Positions 1 to 13,500 of a stretch of 64,000 bases of DNA are shown here, in pieces. The stretch spans positions 80,164,641 through 80,228,640 of the forward strand of contig NC_090946.1 of the NCBI RefSeq assembly GCF_040807025.1. Direction: 5' to 3'. The position numbers and the translations under genes are program-made. Position 1 is the first letter of the stretch; each line of letters begins with the position of its first letter. The DNA comes from Struthio camelus. Taxonomy: Eukaryota > Chordata > Aves > Struthioniformes > Struthionidae. The notes beneath the pieces are model-generated. The model was not told the DNA's origin. It was given only the letters and a program-made list of their open reading frames with translations, and made no database searches.

Positions 1-3000
1 GCTTCTCCCCGCTCCCCATCCTTGCCCCAGCCTCTCCTCCTAAGGATGGATGAAGACAGGATGAGAAACTCAGAGCTAGATTTGGTCCCCAGCTCACATT
101 GCTTATATCTAAAGGGCCTGGCATTGTGTGGGGCTTTCTCAGGTTTTCTCCCGCACTGGTGTCCTGCCTCTTCCATCCTTGGGTAGTCAGAGGTCACTTC
201 CGGCTGCAAAGGCTCTGGTCTCTCCTAAGATGAGTAAACCATGCCTAGTTTGGCCATTGTGTGCTTCTCTTGGTCAAGGCTAAAATCTCTCCCACGTTGG
301 GTAGGCCGAGTCTGGGATTTGATGTTATTCAGCCCCTTGTACAGCTGCACGTAGAGAGAGGAAGCCTGAGTTGGTGCAGGGACTTGCGCTACCCTTCACA
401 AAACAGAGGGCAGGTGGGGGGAGGGACACCTGGGCCCACCAAGCTCCAGGTGACACTGCAGCAAGCACACGCCACCCAGTAGTCACCAGGATGCTGTCCT
501 TGCTTGCCTCATCCCTAGGTTTCCATGGAGATATCGCTGACATCATCCCAGGCTTGCTGAGTTTTCTCCACCAGTCTCCACTTTTTCATGCTTACCACAT
601 AGACTCTACTTCCGTCTAGAAGAGCCATCCAAAACTGGTCTTGTTTCCTTATTCACCCACAGGCTCTTGCCACCACAGTTCCCTGTGGGACCTAAGGGCT
701 GTTAGCTGTCTGGATACCCGCCAGCTCCTGGCACAGGAGAACGCGACCAGCATCTCAGGCTGGCACTTCCCCTGTTGCCTGCTGGCCTGAGATGCTCCCA
801 GCTCTGCCCATACGCCTTTGGCAGGCAGAGGCAAGCTCGACTGCCTGCCTTCCCTGCAGGTGTGTGTCTGCCCGGCATGTCTGATAACAGCTCAAAACCC
901 TACACTTGTGCGCAGACAGCACCAAATTGCCGCTAAGCTAGCGAGGCCGGCTAAGAGGCGGAGTTATACCTGCTCAGGACCAGCAGCAGTGGCTGGACCC
1001 TGGAATAACTGCATCAAAGTCACAGAAAAAGCATCAAACTCAAGATGGAAGCACAAGGAACATATTTTGGTCTCTTTCAAACACAAACCGCGCATAAAAG
1101 CAAAGTTGCTCTTACCTGCCGGGGAAGATCTGGCCGTGTTATATGTCACCCTCTGTGAATGTGTGGTCCAGGTCTCCCCTCTGTGGCCAGTCACTGCAGG
1201 ATGTGAGCTTCTGACTCCCATGTCTCCAAATCTCCAAAAGGAGATTTAATGACTCCCATATCTAGTTGCAGATAGCATTGCCTGTACAAGGCATCATTTC
1301 ACACTCACTGATGGTTGCCTATGTGACAGCATTTCCACAGACAGCTCCTCAAGCACAGCCCAATTAAGTCACTGCGAGCTCAGCTGGCCAAACAAGCACC
1401 CAACGAGATGCTGTTTGCGAAGGTTAGGTGGCACGTGGCCAACCTCCAGGACACTTACTAGTCTTAGGAGCTTTATTTTACACCTTTTCTTCTCCCTGCA
1501 AAGATCCAACTCCACTCTGTCCATGGTGTTAGCAGCCATGGAGGGGATGCCTTGGCCAGGATGGGACTACCAGTCTGACAGAGAGAGGAGAGGCAGTGTG
1601 GCCCTGAGTCTCCGGGACTCCTGTAATACAGGAGAAAGGGGATAGGAGAGCAGCCCTAGGTACCCTGGCCCACACACGATGCAAAGGTTTACGCTTGAGC
1701 TGCTCCCTGCTTGTCTAAAGGAGCTTTGCCCAGGGCAGGACCTATCGTCTCTAGACACACTGCCCCGAGCACAGCGGCCTGGGTTGGTCCCATCATGTTT
1801 ATGGTGTGGTTCAGTCTCCTGTTCTCACATTAACGGGGCAGGGCTGTATCCCAGCAGAGGGTTTGTGACACCTCCAGGTGCCTCTGCCTGGCTGTCTGTC
1901 TCAGCTCCAGCTTGGGGAGACAAAATCCCTCCATCTCGGGCATGGTGCTGTGTCCTCTGCTCCAAGGGGAACCTGCCTCTCCTTACTGTGCAGAAGAGTG
2001 CAGACAAAAATGGGGACCAGCAGCACCAAATGCCATCAACCTTTTATCAGCTGAGCTAGAAGAGGTGTTCACTGGCTTGGTAACAGGCTGTTATCTTTAG
2101 CAGAAAGCAGCAGCAGAAAGGAGACACCATGACTAGTTCTCCAACCCCAGGTCACCTCCCTAGCTGGTGCTGTTATCAGTTATCAGTGTCTGCAGCTCTC
2201 CAGGTGCTCGATGAACAGAGATACTCCTGAGCACCTGCAGATCATCTTACTCACCCACCGAAAACCCGAGCCAGACGGGTGTTGAGGCCCATTAATACGA
2301 GCCAAGGCTTTTTTAGTGAAGGTTTGAGCTGACTTGTGAGCCACCTCCCTGAACCGCTCACTAAACCCAGTTGATTTACCCCAAGATAGACCTGCACCCA
2401 TCCACTCCCCTAGCAGCAGACAGCAGTAGGATCCTGTGTACCTCCCTGATGAGGAACATGTTGCATCACCCCGACTCCTTCTTTCTGCTTGTTTCTGATG
2501 GATCTCATTTTCAACGTGTTTCTTGGAGTACTACAAAGCATTATCTGTTCTCAGCTCAGGAGTGGTCTATTGCAAAAACTAGCATAAACTAAAGAAAGTT
2601 TGGTTATGATGGCCTTTTGGTCTCGTTTATCCCACACTGGGCTCCTCAGATGGCAACTCAGAAAGTTTCCCAGACCTTTACAGTAGACCTTGGAACTGCC
2701 TGTCTGATTTACAGATTGTTTCACGACACATACATTTCTCCTATATAATCCTAGTGTTTTGCTTATAAACCATATTATAACTGAGAATCAATCTTCTTTA
2801 TTTGAACATGTAGGACAGATTCACACATCATTTTACCATTAATTAGAATAGACTCGGCCTCCCAGATCCTTCAGGTTTCAAGCCTGGCTGAGGTTTTTCG
2901 CTTCTTTGCCACTGCTTGTATCATGTGAAAGACTCATGAATTTCAAGGCTTTCTGTTGCGGTTTGAAGAAGAACACAGGTTGTTTCATCATTGCTTATGA

Positions 3001-4439
3001 GAGACATGTTATCCGGCTCATTAATTCACAACAGTTCTTGTTTTCTCTGCCTTTTTCATGCTGAACTGATACATTTGTGAAGTCCGGAGTTGTACTGCAA
3101 GTGATTAATGCTGCAGTAAAGTCTAATAAACTGAGATTCCAACAAAAAGTGTGAAAAATGTAATCTCTAATGTTCTGAAAGCTCACATATGACAAAAATC
3201 ATAAATCACCCCAGAAGTAGTCATTATGGTGAGTTACTAACTAGATTATACAGCTGCATTTGTCATAATTTCCCATTACGTAGAGAATAAACCTATCAGT
3301 CTGATTTATGGCAGAGGGCTTCACAATATGGGAACTGGGACCTGCACTGCTCTGTGGCAAATGAAGAGAAATGTTGTGTCTGCTCAACTGCAAGATGGAA
3401 AAGGCAGGAGGGGAGACCTTCCCTTTCACTCATTATCATTTGAACGCGTTGATTCATGGCCAGTGAGTCCATGAAAAGGAGTCAGGCCTATACCCATAGG
3501 ACGGCAAGAGACAAAACCCACCATCCTGTCCCAAAACCACCAGCAGCAACAGAACATGCTCTCCACAAAGTGTGGGGAAGGGAAGAGCTGGCAGGTCTTG
3601 CTATGCTTGCTTGTGAGGAAAGTGGGTGCTTCACTCATGTCTCATATATCATATCTAAACCCCTTACGTACACCAGACATGCTTTGAGCGTGGACCTGGG
3701 CAGAGCCTTTCCACTCACATGGACGAGAGAAAGGGAAGGGCCAATTTGGGGCAAAAATGTTCCGCCTCAGTCTACGGAAGAGAATTTGGCCAATGCAAAT
3801 AGATGGACTCATACACAAAGATAGGCCTGGCTGCACATCTTTGAATGTCCAAAGTGTTTATCAGACATGACCGCTGCAGAGTAAGTTACATCCTCATACA
3901 GTGACCTCTGTACTGCCACCCCTGTTTTGGGTTGCATGAGAATGTCAGCAGCAATTCAAGATAATTCCCAGCTCATCCACAAAGGCAAACATTGAGATGA
4001 AGTGGCTGATTTACTAGCGAGCACAGCTGATGAAGGCGACATCAATGAGGACATTTGGCAAGCTCGGCTCTGCACAATCAGAGCCTGCTTGTCTGTGGTG
4101 GTACAGCCTGTAATTTGCTAACGCTCATCTGCTATATGCAGCAAGGATAAATATTGACAAACTTTCCATGGGTCTAAGCTTATTCGGCAGCTGCCGAAAG
4201 GACCAAGTGGTTTGGTAGCCTGGCGCGTCTGTCTTTTACCACAAGCTGCCACCCACCCCTACAATAGCTCACAGCCAAGCACAAGGAAGAGGTTGCCCCA
4301 TGTTCTAGTCCTATAATTAAATATCACAGGGGTCAGAAACACAAACACAAGATATAGAGCAGCAGTATGTACTCCTCCTTGCCTCAGTTTGCTGCCAGAG
4401 GTCAAACACTAGAGGCTGCTAACACGTACACGGAAGGGA
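1..4439. other. Intergenic sequence, nothing recognised
   Basis: No gene, RNA gene or clear transposon was recognised. Open frames are short and resemble no family I know, and no run of splice-bordered conserved coding blocks is visible. The stretch around 3980-4180 has the mixed, non-repetitive AT/GC texture often seen in conserved non-coding elements, but that cannot be tested from one sequence. Confidence 0.5.
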
Positions 4440-4560
4440 TTACCTAGTGGATGGAGTACCAAATTTTGCTGCTGAGTTCTTGCAGGACTTCGGGCAGATC
4501 TCTCCTTGCCCTTGTACATCTCAGCTCCTCACCTGTAAAACGGGTGGAGGGAAGATTCCT
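4440..4560 (+). repeat. MIR-like SINE fragment
   Basis: The stretch reads like the core and tail of a MIR-type SINE. A segment resembling 'ggacttcgggcagatctctcc' is followed by a pyrimidine stretch and then 'ctcacctgtaaaacgggt', which parallels the 'ctcatctgtaaaatgggg' signature of MIR/CORE-SINEs. Only about 120 bases are recognisable and they are much diverged, so it is an old copy. It could be a chance match to the short signature; an alignment to SINE consensus sequences would decide. Confidence 0.5.
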
Positions 4561-7500
4561 AATTCTGACCCACCCAAGTGAATCCACAGTCACCATACAC
4601 TCAGCTGCTTAGTTCCTCCCTCTGAAGCACCTCATAGTGACAGGGAACCTTTATTTCAGATGGAGCAGCTACAGGCATGCAACCAAAAAGCTCCCCCTAG
4701 TCCTTTCAAAGGCCATGGAGCTGCGGAAGGGGAGGAGCCTGAACAAACCCTTTTGTTGAATGGACCTTTCTAGTTGAGGAGAATTGAAAGCAGTTTGCGG
4801 GTTGTAGGAGGAAGGAGCTGACAGTCTGGAGCAAGCTGGGAGCTCAGCAGCAAAGGCCCAGATGCACCTTTGCTTCCTGGAGAAGCTCCCAGCGTGTTCT
4901 CCACAGACTTGCACCTCTGAGGTCAAAGAAGAGCAGGACCAGTCCAGCCTAGTCATATGCAGGAACCCACCCTTAAGCAATAGTGATATTTCAGTGCTGT
5001 TTAAACACCCCAGAAAGGACCCAGGTATGTAAGAAAAGAGCCTGTGTTTGTCCTCCAGGGGATCTCTGCTTATTGACAGTGTGTAACTGGCAGATGCAAA
5101 GAAAAAAACAACCATAAAGGTGACATGAATCCTCAGGTGCTGCAACCTAACAGACTCCACACTCCCACTCTTGTCCTGGGCCAAAACTGTTAGATCTTGG
5201 GGCAGAAGTGGACTTAGAAGCAAGACACTATCTTTGTTATTTTTAGAGAAATCACCCCCTTTCTATCTCTGTGTAACCTTCTGAGGAAGGCTTCTGAAGA
5301 AGCGCAAATGTCCTTGACGAATGACTGGACAAAGGGAGGTGGAGGTGGAGGTAAGCCCATGCTGCCACCGCTCTAAAAACTAAGAAATGGTCTTTTGAGA
5401 CCAGTCCTCAAGGCGAACACAAGTCATTTGTGCTTGCTTTAGTGACAACAGCACTAGCAACAGGGATAAGTGTAACCTGAGCAAAGTGCCTTATCTCTGT
5501 GACACCTGGAAGGCGACTTGCTAGCAGTTATCGCTGAGCATTACTTTGATCTACCAGGTGGGAGACAAATGAAGGGATCCCACATGCCTCTCAGGAGACT
5601 GCCACTCTGAGCTTTCCCAGCCCACCTGAGCCCATCTGCAACTATCCAACTCCAGCTCAGATTCCCGCCCCAGCAGAGCACCTGTGGAGCTGCAATCTAC
5701 CTTGGAAAGCAACTGAAAAAATTAAATAGCAAAAGAAAATGTCTTTTGTGGTAGCTGGGTGAGCTGTGCTTCGGCCAGACAGCAGAGCCCTCTTCAGTCC
5801 ATTGATGAGTAGTGAAGAGCCAGGTTGAACCGATGTGACCTTGCAAGCACCGGCAAACTCCTAGTTGCGCCAAGCTGGGGTTTAACTGGTGCTTGGTTAC
5901 AGCAGGAGGCAGTGCCCTCAGGACGAGACCAAACGCACCCAGCCACTGAAATGCTCGCCATAGATAGAAGACATGCATCTGCCAAAACCAGAGGGTGGGA
6001 AATGCATCATATAATTACAGATTACAGTTTTAGAAGCAAGTGTTATTTCGTGGAGAAATCAGGGGTAGGGGGGAAGAAAAAGGGGGAGAAAGGGAAGAAA
6101 TCTACATTCTGAAGTTAATCAATTTCAAAAAGCAATTTAACAAAACATTTCATCATGTGACAAGGTAGTTTTTCTTACAAGCAGGTGCACCGCAGTTTCA
6201 GAAATATTAAATCTTAAGAGGTTTGCATTGCACAATAGATGGCAGCCAGAAAGCATGTTGATGTTTTTTGGCAGTGTTTCAGATGTCATGGTATTTTTTT
6301 TTTCTTTAAAGCTTCCATCAGCAGGAGGGAAAACCGTGCCAAGGAAAAGGAATCAAATCTGGATGCAGCAAGACTCGCATTCAGACGGAGGCTCCCTGCC
6401 AGATGCTACAGGGCCAAATCGGAAACAACCACATTGAGTTCATTACGACAACTGCATAATCAAAAGCCTGCACAAAGGCAAAAAAAATTAATCTATTTAA
6501 TACTTAGCTAAATTCTCAACTGTTGAAATAGATTTGAAGAAAAATTCATCATAATCCCCTCTTCCTGTTAAGAAATTCCTCCTTGTTCTCTGAGACATCC
6601 ATGAGATGGCAGGAGCGCACTTTCCTCTGATGGCCAAAGGTACCACGACTTGGATGCCCTTTCCACACAGGGAACCTGAACTCCGCGCTCCTGCTGCTGG
6701 CTCTGCTGAGAAAGCACCGATTTATCCCTCCATTTATTCCTGCTGGAGAGACACGGGGGAGCGACACCAAAGGGAGCACCTTCAGAAAAGAAAGTGCCAG
6801 ATACCAGTTTCCCAGAGTTGGGGTAATGGCTGCACTTGCTTTTCTTACTTAGCCTTCTGAGCCGCAGCATGTAATGGTTGGGGATGTCAGTGGAAACAAA
6901 CCCTCCGGGATGTCCCAGTTTTCAGCTCCGTTTATGATCCTAAGGCCTCCAAACAAGCGGGGCATAGCTGCGCACCTGCCTCTGGGTAGGCAGGGCTCCT
7001 AACAGCCCAGCTTCCATGCACTGCACCAAAGGATGGGCTAGTAGTTTTGCAAGCACCTCCCCAGGCCAGGCTGCAGAAATAGCTTGCTTGCTCAAGATCT
7101 GCAACTAGCAGCTGAAGAGCATCCAGCCACCCTAACAGCTTGCAAGGGAGCACGTTGCATCAAGGAGCTGCTCTTTGCATGCACAAGGGACTTAAAATTA
7201 GAAGGTTGCCCAGTTTTTCTCTTGCTAGCTTGCCAAATCCATGCTCAACTCATAAACTCACTCCAAAATATTGCAGCAGCCTGTTTGGACAGTTTTGCGT
7301 GGAGGAAAAAGGTCGGAATGCATGCGCTTTCTCTTTGAGGACAGAACCAATTCTGAATCAGTTTCACGCTTCCTCAGAGACCCTGGGCGAATCACAACAG
7401 GCAGGCAAAAAAAATTCCAGCAGCCTCATGCTGGGTCCTCTCTAGCAGAGGGTATAACTGGCACTGGGCTGCTTGTGCAGCTGGACCGGTGTCCCGACAG

Positions 7501-10500
7501 CCCACCTACAGACTACAGGCAGGGAGGAACTGTGAGAACACGCTTCACCGTGGGAACAGAGCAGGGCCGGAGCCAGGGGCAGCTGAGCTTTGCTGTGGTC
7601 AGAGCTCCATCGCACCTGTGAGGTCGCTCCTCCGCGCATTGCCCTGATCTGACACACGCATGAGTCACTGTGGCACGGTCTGCAGCTGATAAGATAAGCA
7701 CACAGGTGCAGGCAGCTGAGGTATGCTCCAGCTCCTTGTTGTCTGGGTGTCTGCCTTGTACCGAGCAGCAGGGGACAGGGGGGTTAGGGGACACTGCAGG
7801 GAGTGTGAAGACTTTGAAGACAGTATGTTTTAGCAGAGCAGAGTCGTAGTCCTCCTCCAGGGTCCTATCTCACAGCAGGAGCTGCATAGCAAGCTCCTAA
7901 GAGAGCTGCATGCCCAGGGCCATCACTGCAGGCTGAAATATTTTTATTATAGTGACATGTGCCCTCTGTGAAGACCAAAAGATGATGCTGGCTAACTTTT
8001 TTCAATGTCTCCTGTAAGCTTTGCATGACCCAAACCTCCGTTATCTCCTGTCCATTACATCTTTTACTTGTGTATCTTCCTTAACTACCTTGTGGCTTTC
8101 TAGTCTTGTGGTTCACTATCCCTAATGAGATCTACAAGATCACTTTCATGTTCTCTTAATTCCCTCTTTCTTCAGTGTGGTACATCAGCTGGTATCTTAG
8201 CTTCTGATTGCAGAATCAGCTCCACATCAAGAGATAGGCTGGCCCGAAGAAACATAGTGCACGGGTAAATTGTTTCAACACGCTGATACCTGCCTCTGTC
8301 TGCAGACAGTTAGCTTTTTGGTTACACGTAACTCTCAGAAAGGGCTGGGACAGAGGAAAAGTGAATCTGTCAGAGTATTAGCTCTACTGCCTGGCTCCTG
8401 AGAGCCTGCAGAGCCCCATGGACAGCAAGGGGACTTCACTGGGATACAGCAGCTTTGGAGATGAGGGGTGAGGGGGTAAGGAGTTGTCCTTTTCTCAGGA
8501 GAACAGTATCCTTCACAAGGTTAGTGCCTCATTTACAACCAAGATGCAAACCCAAGACGTGGCACCCAAGAGAGCTCTAATCTTGAACCCTCAGCCTCAT
8601 TTGAATCACTGTTGATCTCTCCAGTGTTTAAATAAATTATTAGAAAACCTCTGCCAAATGCATAAATCCCAGCCTAATGCCCCCTGATGTCAGAGGGAAG
8701 GTGCCTGGTAATGTTACTGGTCTTTGGATCAGGCCTCAGAAGAGCAGCTGCAAGATATTAACCGGCAGGCTCAGAAATTCATCTTTGCTTTAACTTGGTC
8801 TAAACCTTTGTAAATAACTCACGGTAGGTCAGGGAAAAAGAAGCTAACAGCTTATATCTGGCTGCGTTCCCTTGTCCTGTAAAATAAGCTTACACTCTTA
8901 GGAAAGAAGAAAGCTTGCTAAACAAATTCGTGCAGAGCAGTGGTAGTTTCCATTTCATGAACCAAATCATGCAAGAAATTATTGTGATGATTCTTCACCT
9001 TTTTTCCATGGCCGATAACAATTTCCGCCTTACTTATTCAGTGTTCCCACTACGACTGTTTCCTACACTTGCAGTATTGCCAAGAAATCCCTCCTGCTGT
9101 GGCAAGAAGCATGAGAGCTCCTATGAACTGTCTGCTCATGGCACATGAAAGCAAGATGGTGCGGGGAGGAGGAGCAGGTACATTTACCTCTGGCAGGAGA
9201 TGTCGTGGGCAGCATAGCCAGCTATGTGGGGTAGTGGGCAACAAGGGGACTCTGCAGGATGTGGGTCAACTTTTCACCTTCCTCTAGCTCCGGTTGTCAC
9301 CCCATATCAGACAGCATCTCAGAGTGCCATGCTAATGCGAATCATAAATTGAATACCTTTTCTTTTTTTAAGGTGGTTCTGAAGTGGCAGGTGCTAATCT
9401 GTCATCTGGCTCCAGTCATCAACCTCCAGTCATCATGTGACACTGAAACACCAACTCCTCCAGCTCCAGCATGAGCAAATAACATTTTTCTTTCTCCCTT
9501 CACTTGGCTACCAGCATTGCTATTTCCTACGCCTCCATCCATGCTGGCAGAACTACCCGCTCCATGGGCTTGCTCGGCAGGTTTTAAGTGCACTGGTGCT
9601 GCAGCAGTCAGCAGAACGAACTCTTACTACTGCCACAAGTAGGAAAACAAGGGTTTCTTGGGGAGATACAGAACTGGGATGGACCAAAGTTATCACTTTC
9701 CATCAAGTAGAGGTCTCACAAGTGCAGAAATATGGAAATGTCAGCATATTTTCCATCAGGCAAATGACAGGATTCCTGTGCCACATTGGCATATGCTCAG
9801 CAGCTGAGAAAGGCTTGTACTGAGCGCACCATGCTGTCACTTCTGAGGAAATCAGCCAAATACATTGACACTTTTCATGTATATTGGCTCTAGACAAACG
9901 GCTTTACAGCAGGACTTCCAAATTGCTATCTTGCCCGCCACATAGGCTTCTTCTGTGTTCTTAAAATCCTTGTGTGCAAATGTTAACGTCTTTCTTCTAC
10001 CAGGATCATTCATTTCATCCCTAAACCTCCATTTCCCAGTTCACATTTCTCTGGGCTGCATAAGGATGCTAATAAGGCTGAGAAATCTCAGGCCTCACTC
10101 TGCCTGTGTCGGTGGGTATTTAACTCTGCCCATGAATCATCTCCCAGACTTTGGCTGGGGTAGCACACGGGAGCACTGCTCCACATGACAGACCTTTGCA
10201 GAACCAGAGCCCAGCTGAATTAAATTGCAGAATTTAATTCCTCTGTGCAGAAATGAAGGGCATTCTAGGGCTTGGTTAAGCGGCTGCTGAAATGTGGTCT
10301 CTTCTGGAATGAAACACAATCACCATTTAACAACATATAGAATCAGCAATTTAAAGCAGTGAGTGAGGAGTACAGTTTCAGGAGAAATTGCAGACAGAGC
10401 TGGTGATGGCACGATGGGGGGCAGAGGGTCTGACTACAGATCTCTGTTGAATTAGGTGTTGGAGCAGACTAGATCATAACAGCAGCGTTAAACCAGATGC

Positions 10501-13500
10501 ACTGCTGTTTTCCTATCAACGGGGATTACATTAGTTAAACCATTTATTTGATACTGACTAATCGAGGAAGGCTCAGAGGAGCCAGGGAATGAGTGGAGTA
10601 ATCAGATATGCTGGAGCTTGTTCGCTCTGAGCACACACATGAAACGTTCAAAGCCGAAGCGGTGCAGGTGCATATTCCCAAATGCAGGCTCTTGTCTTGT
10701 GCGATTTAAAAATGGATTGGCAAATTACTGTTTTTTTCCACGGGAGCTACCATGCCTGCAAAAAACTTACCAGACTCCAGCTGCCATCTTGTGGTCATAT
10801 AAGACATCTTCTTATTTTTTCCTTCTACCATTCATGGCTTCAAGCGCTACTTTTCCAGGATTGGTAATGCCCAAAAATTCCGGGAAATGCTTTTTCCCAG
10901 GAAAGGCCTGGTGGGAAGCATCGCATTCCCAAATTGAAGTAGTTTGGACCTTTTCACCACACATTGGAGAAGGTCCTTTCTTTTTTCCACCAAGTGACAT
11001 TTGAAAAAGGTGGAATATAAATAGTGGGGTTTTAACGTTGCTTGTCACCCTTGAAAGCTTCCAGGAATTTCAAGCTATGCTCAGCAATAAACTCAAATAT
11101 ATTTGAATTTTGCTGTTGTCTTCCTCTGATTCCTATTTAGTACCTGCTGACTCAGCCACTCCATGCACGACGCAGAGGCCTGTGGATAGAGTCTGGAAAG
11201 TCAAATGGCCAAGTGAAATCATGCTGCTGTCCTTCTGAAGCAGGAGACACCACTTGTGCTGGCTCCTTCCTCACAGCACTTGCTCTAGTCCTGCAAGCTA
11301 GCCTGTGCAGGCAGATCTCTGAGCCATCTGGGGCCCCAGGAAAAACAGCGAAGCTCTGAACGAAATCAGAGGTCCATCTGCACAGAACAGCTTGCGGTAC
11401 TTAAAGTCCCAGGATAAAGTCAGGGTTCCAATAAAGCTAATGGGAGTTGGCTGTCATTTGCATCGGGACCAAGCTTTCGCTGTTCTCCTTTCCAAACTCA
11501 TGTAACATGCTTCAGAGTGGTAGCTGGACTTACAAATGCTCATGGAGCTACTCTGTGCTTAAAGTAAGTTCCCAGTGCTACTCCGGATTAGCTATTAGCT
11601 GGCATCTACAGCCATCACGTCATACCCTGTTCCCTTGTTCTGCTGCATGTCTTCATGGCCAGCAACCACCCAACTCCAATGTCCATTAAATTCAATCCAA
11701 TAATACTTATGACATTTGTGCAGGCACCATTTTGAAGCCCTGGGCTTCTCAGACACTATATATTGCTACACGTACACTGAATATGTACATGATACATGTA
11801 TATTGACATGAGACATCTGGTTGGTACAGTCACCAGAGAGAGAGACATCGATGGCATCAAGGTTAAAAATCAAGCCAACAACAATGCTGCGGGCAGGACT
11901 TTGCAGCTGGAGGCTTTAGGCCAAGGCCGCATGGGGCTTTGTAAGAGACTTGCACTGCAACACAAGTTATGAGCTAGGCTTTGGCAGCCCCAGAATGAGG
12001 TTTTCTGGCCCATGTTTTGCGGGGTATTAGTTAATCAGAAGTATTCAATCCAAAAAAAACCAGCTGGAGACCCATCAAGATACTTCCTTCAGCTAACTCT
12101 CTTCGGAGGCAACTCAGGACTGCAAAGGGGACACAAGTCCTATGCATGGTCCATCACCCCTAGCACAATTCATGTACCTGCTCCCCACCATCATCTCTCA
12201 TCTATCTTTGGTCTGTCAGCTATAGACCTGTACCAATCCAAAGACAGAGAGTGCTTGGCAAAGAAGGTGTCCAGTGCCAGGTACCTGAGTAGTCCAAGAG
12301 GCAACAGGTTGCACCAAATCATGTCTTCTCTGAGGCAGCACTGTGTGTATTGAATATGCAGAGTTGATCCAGAGTCACTAGAAATATTGGGTTTCCTACA
12401 GAGAAATTGAACTTGAGCAGTAGGTCCTTCCTTAGCACCGGCAAAACCTGAAGTCCAGCAAGAAGCTTGGGTACTACTGGATTAGACTGTCAAAACGGTT
12501 CTTTCTGAACTTAAAATCTGCACATCAACTCTATTTACTTTCTTGAGAACAGAGGAAAGGAACCCTGCTTGTAAAATGAGTTATTTTATGGATGTCTAGA
12601 GAGGTGCTTGTCTTGCTTGACTGCACTCATATGAATGTGGTAAACTATTAACAGGCGAAATAACCCAAGGAGGGGTGTTCATGTCGTATCTTCTTAGGGA
12701 GGTAAGGCTCTGTACGTGATGTGGCTCACCATATCTCAAGCTGCTGGGTGACGTTCAGCAAGCATTCACCGTTTTCAGCCATTTCTGTCATTAAGTATGA
12801 CTAAATGATGCTGCAGGGCAAGTCATGTAGCACTTGGCTAACTATCACTCATTTCCCCAGGCAAGACTGATCTCTGTCAGCCTAGGAGCTGACACCAAAT
12901 GTAATTTGTAGACCTGCATCATCTGGCAGTCAACTCAGGCCTGCAAAAGTCAAAAGGATACCTGTTTTGAATGTCTCAAAAGCAAGGCAAGGGTCATATT
13001 CTAGCAAGACCTTTGCAACAGCCATTACTGCAAAATGTTCATCCTTGTGTTTTGTAGAGCCCGATTGTCAGAAGAGGCCAACTTCCTTTTATACATTTCC
13101 CTCATTCGGAGTGGAGTTTGCATCAAGCCCTCAAATAATATGATAACAATGATAATAACATCAAAAAAATCTTCCCCTGAAAAGGCGTGATTTGGGAACA
13201 GCAACATTAATGGGACCTAATGGCTGAAATAGGGCAATAAATGTGTAAGGAGAGAAGCGATCACTTAAACTGACTTCTGCTGCCACAGAAAGCTATGCTC
13301 TGTTACTCATCTTCAACATGAGGCCAGTTTTCATTATCCAGCTTATGAGGGCTGGCTTAGCCCCGATAATGGAAAAATTCAAGTAACATAAGTCCCACTG
13401 CATGGACCCACACTGACTTATGGGGAACTGATGAAGAATTACCCAAAAGTGTCTGGTTTCTCCTGCCCACTACTGCAGGGGCAGGGACCCCCAAGTAAGC

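Noticed and set aside
4669-5223. Minus-strand open frame of 184 codons in the intergenic region
   Set aside because: No recognisable domain, no splice or polyadenylation context. A frame this long can occur by chance in 64 kb of moderate GC.
10430-10500. CR1-like wording ('gttggagcagactagatcat')
   Set aside because: Only a short match to the 'gttggactagatgatc' part of CR1, with no flanking CR1 sequence and no 3' octamers.
11750-11830. Imperfect palindrome around 'atatgtacatgatacatgta' as a hairpin RNA
   Set aside because: The stem is short and AT-rich, and nothing indicates transcription or a miRNA-like precursor.
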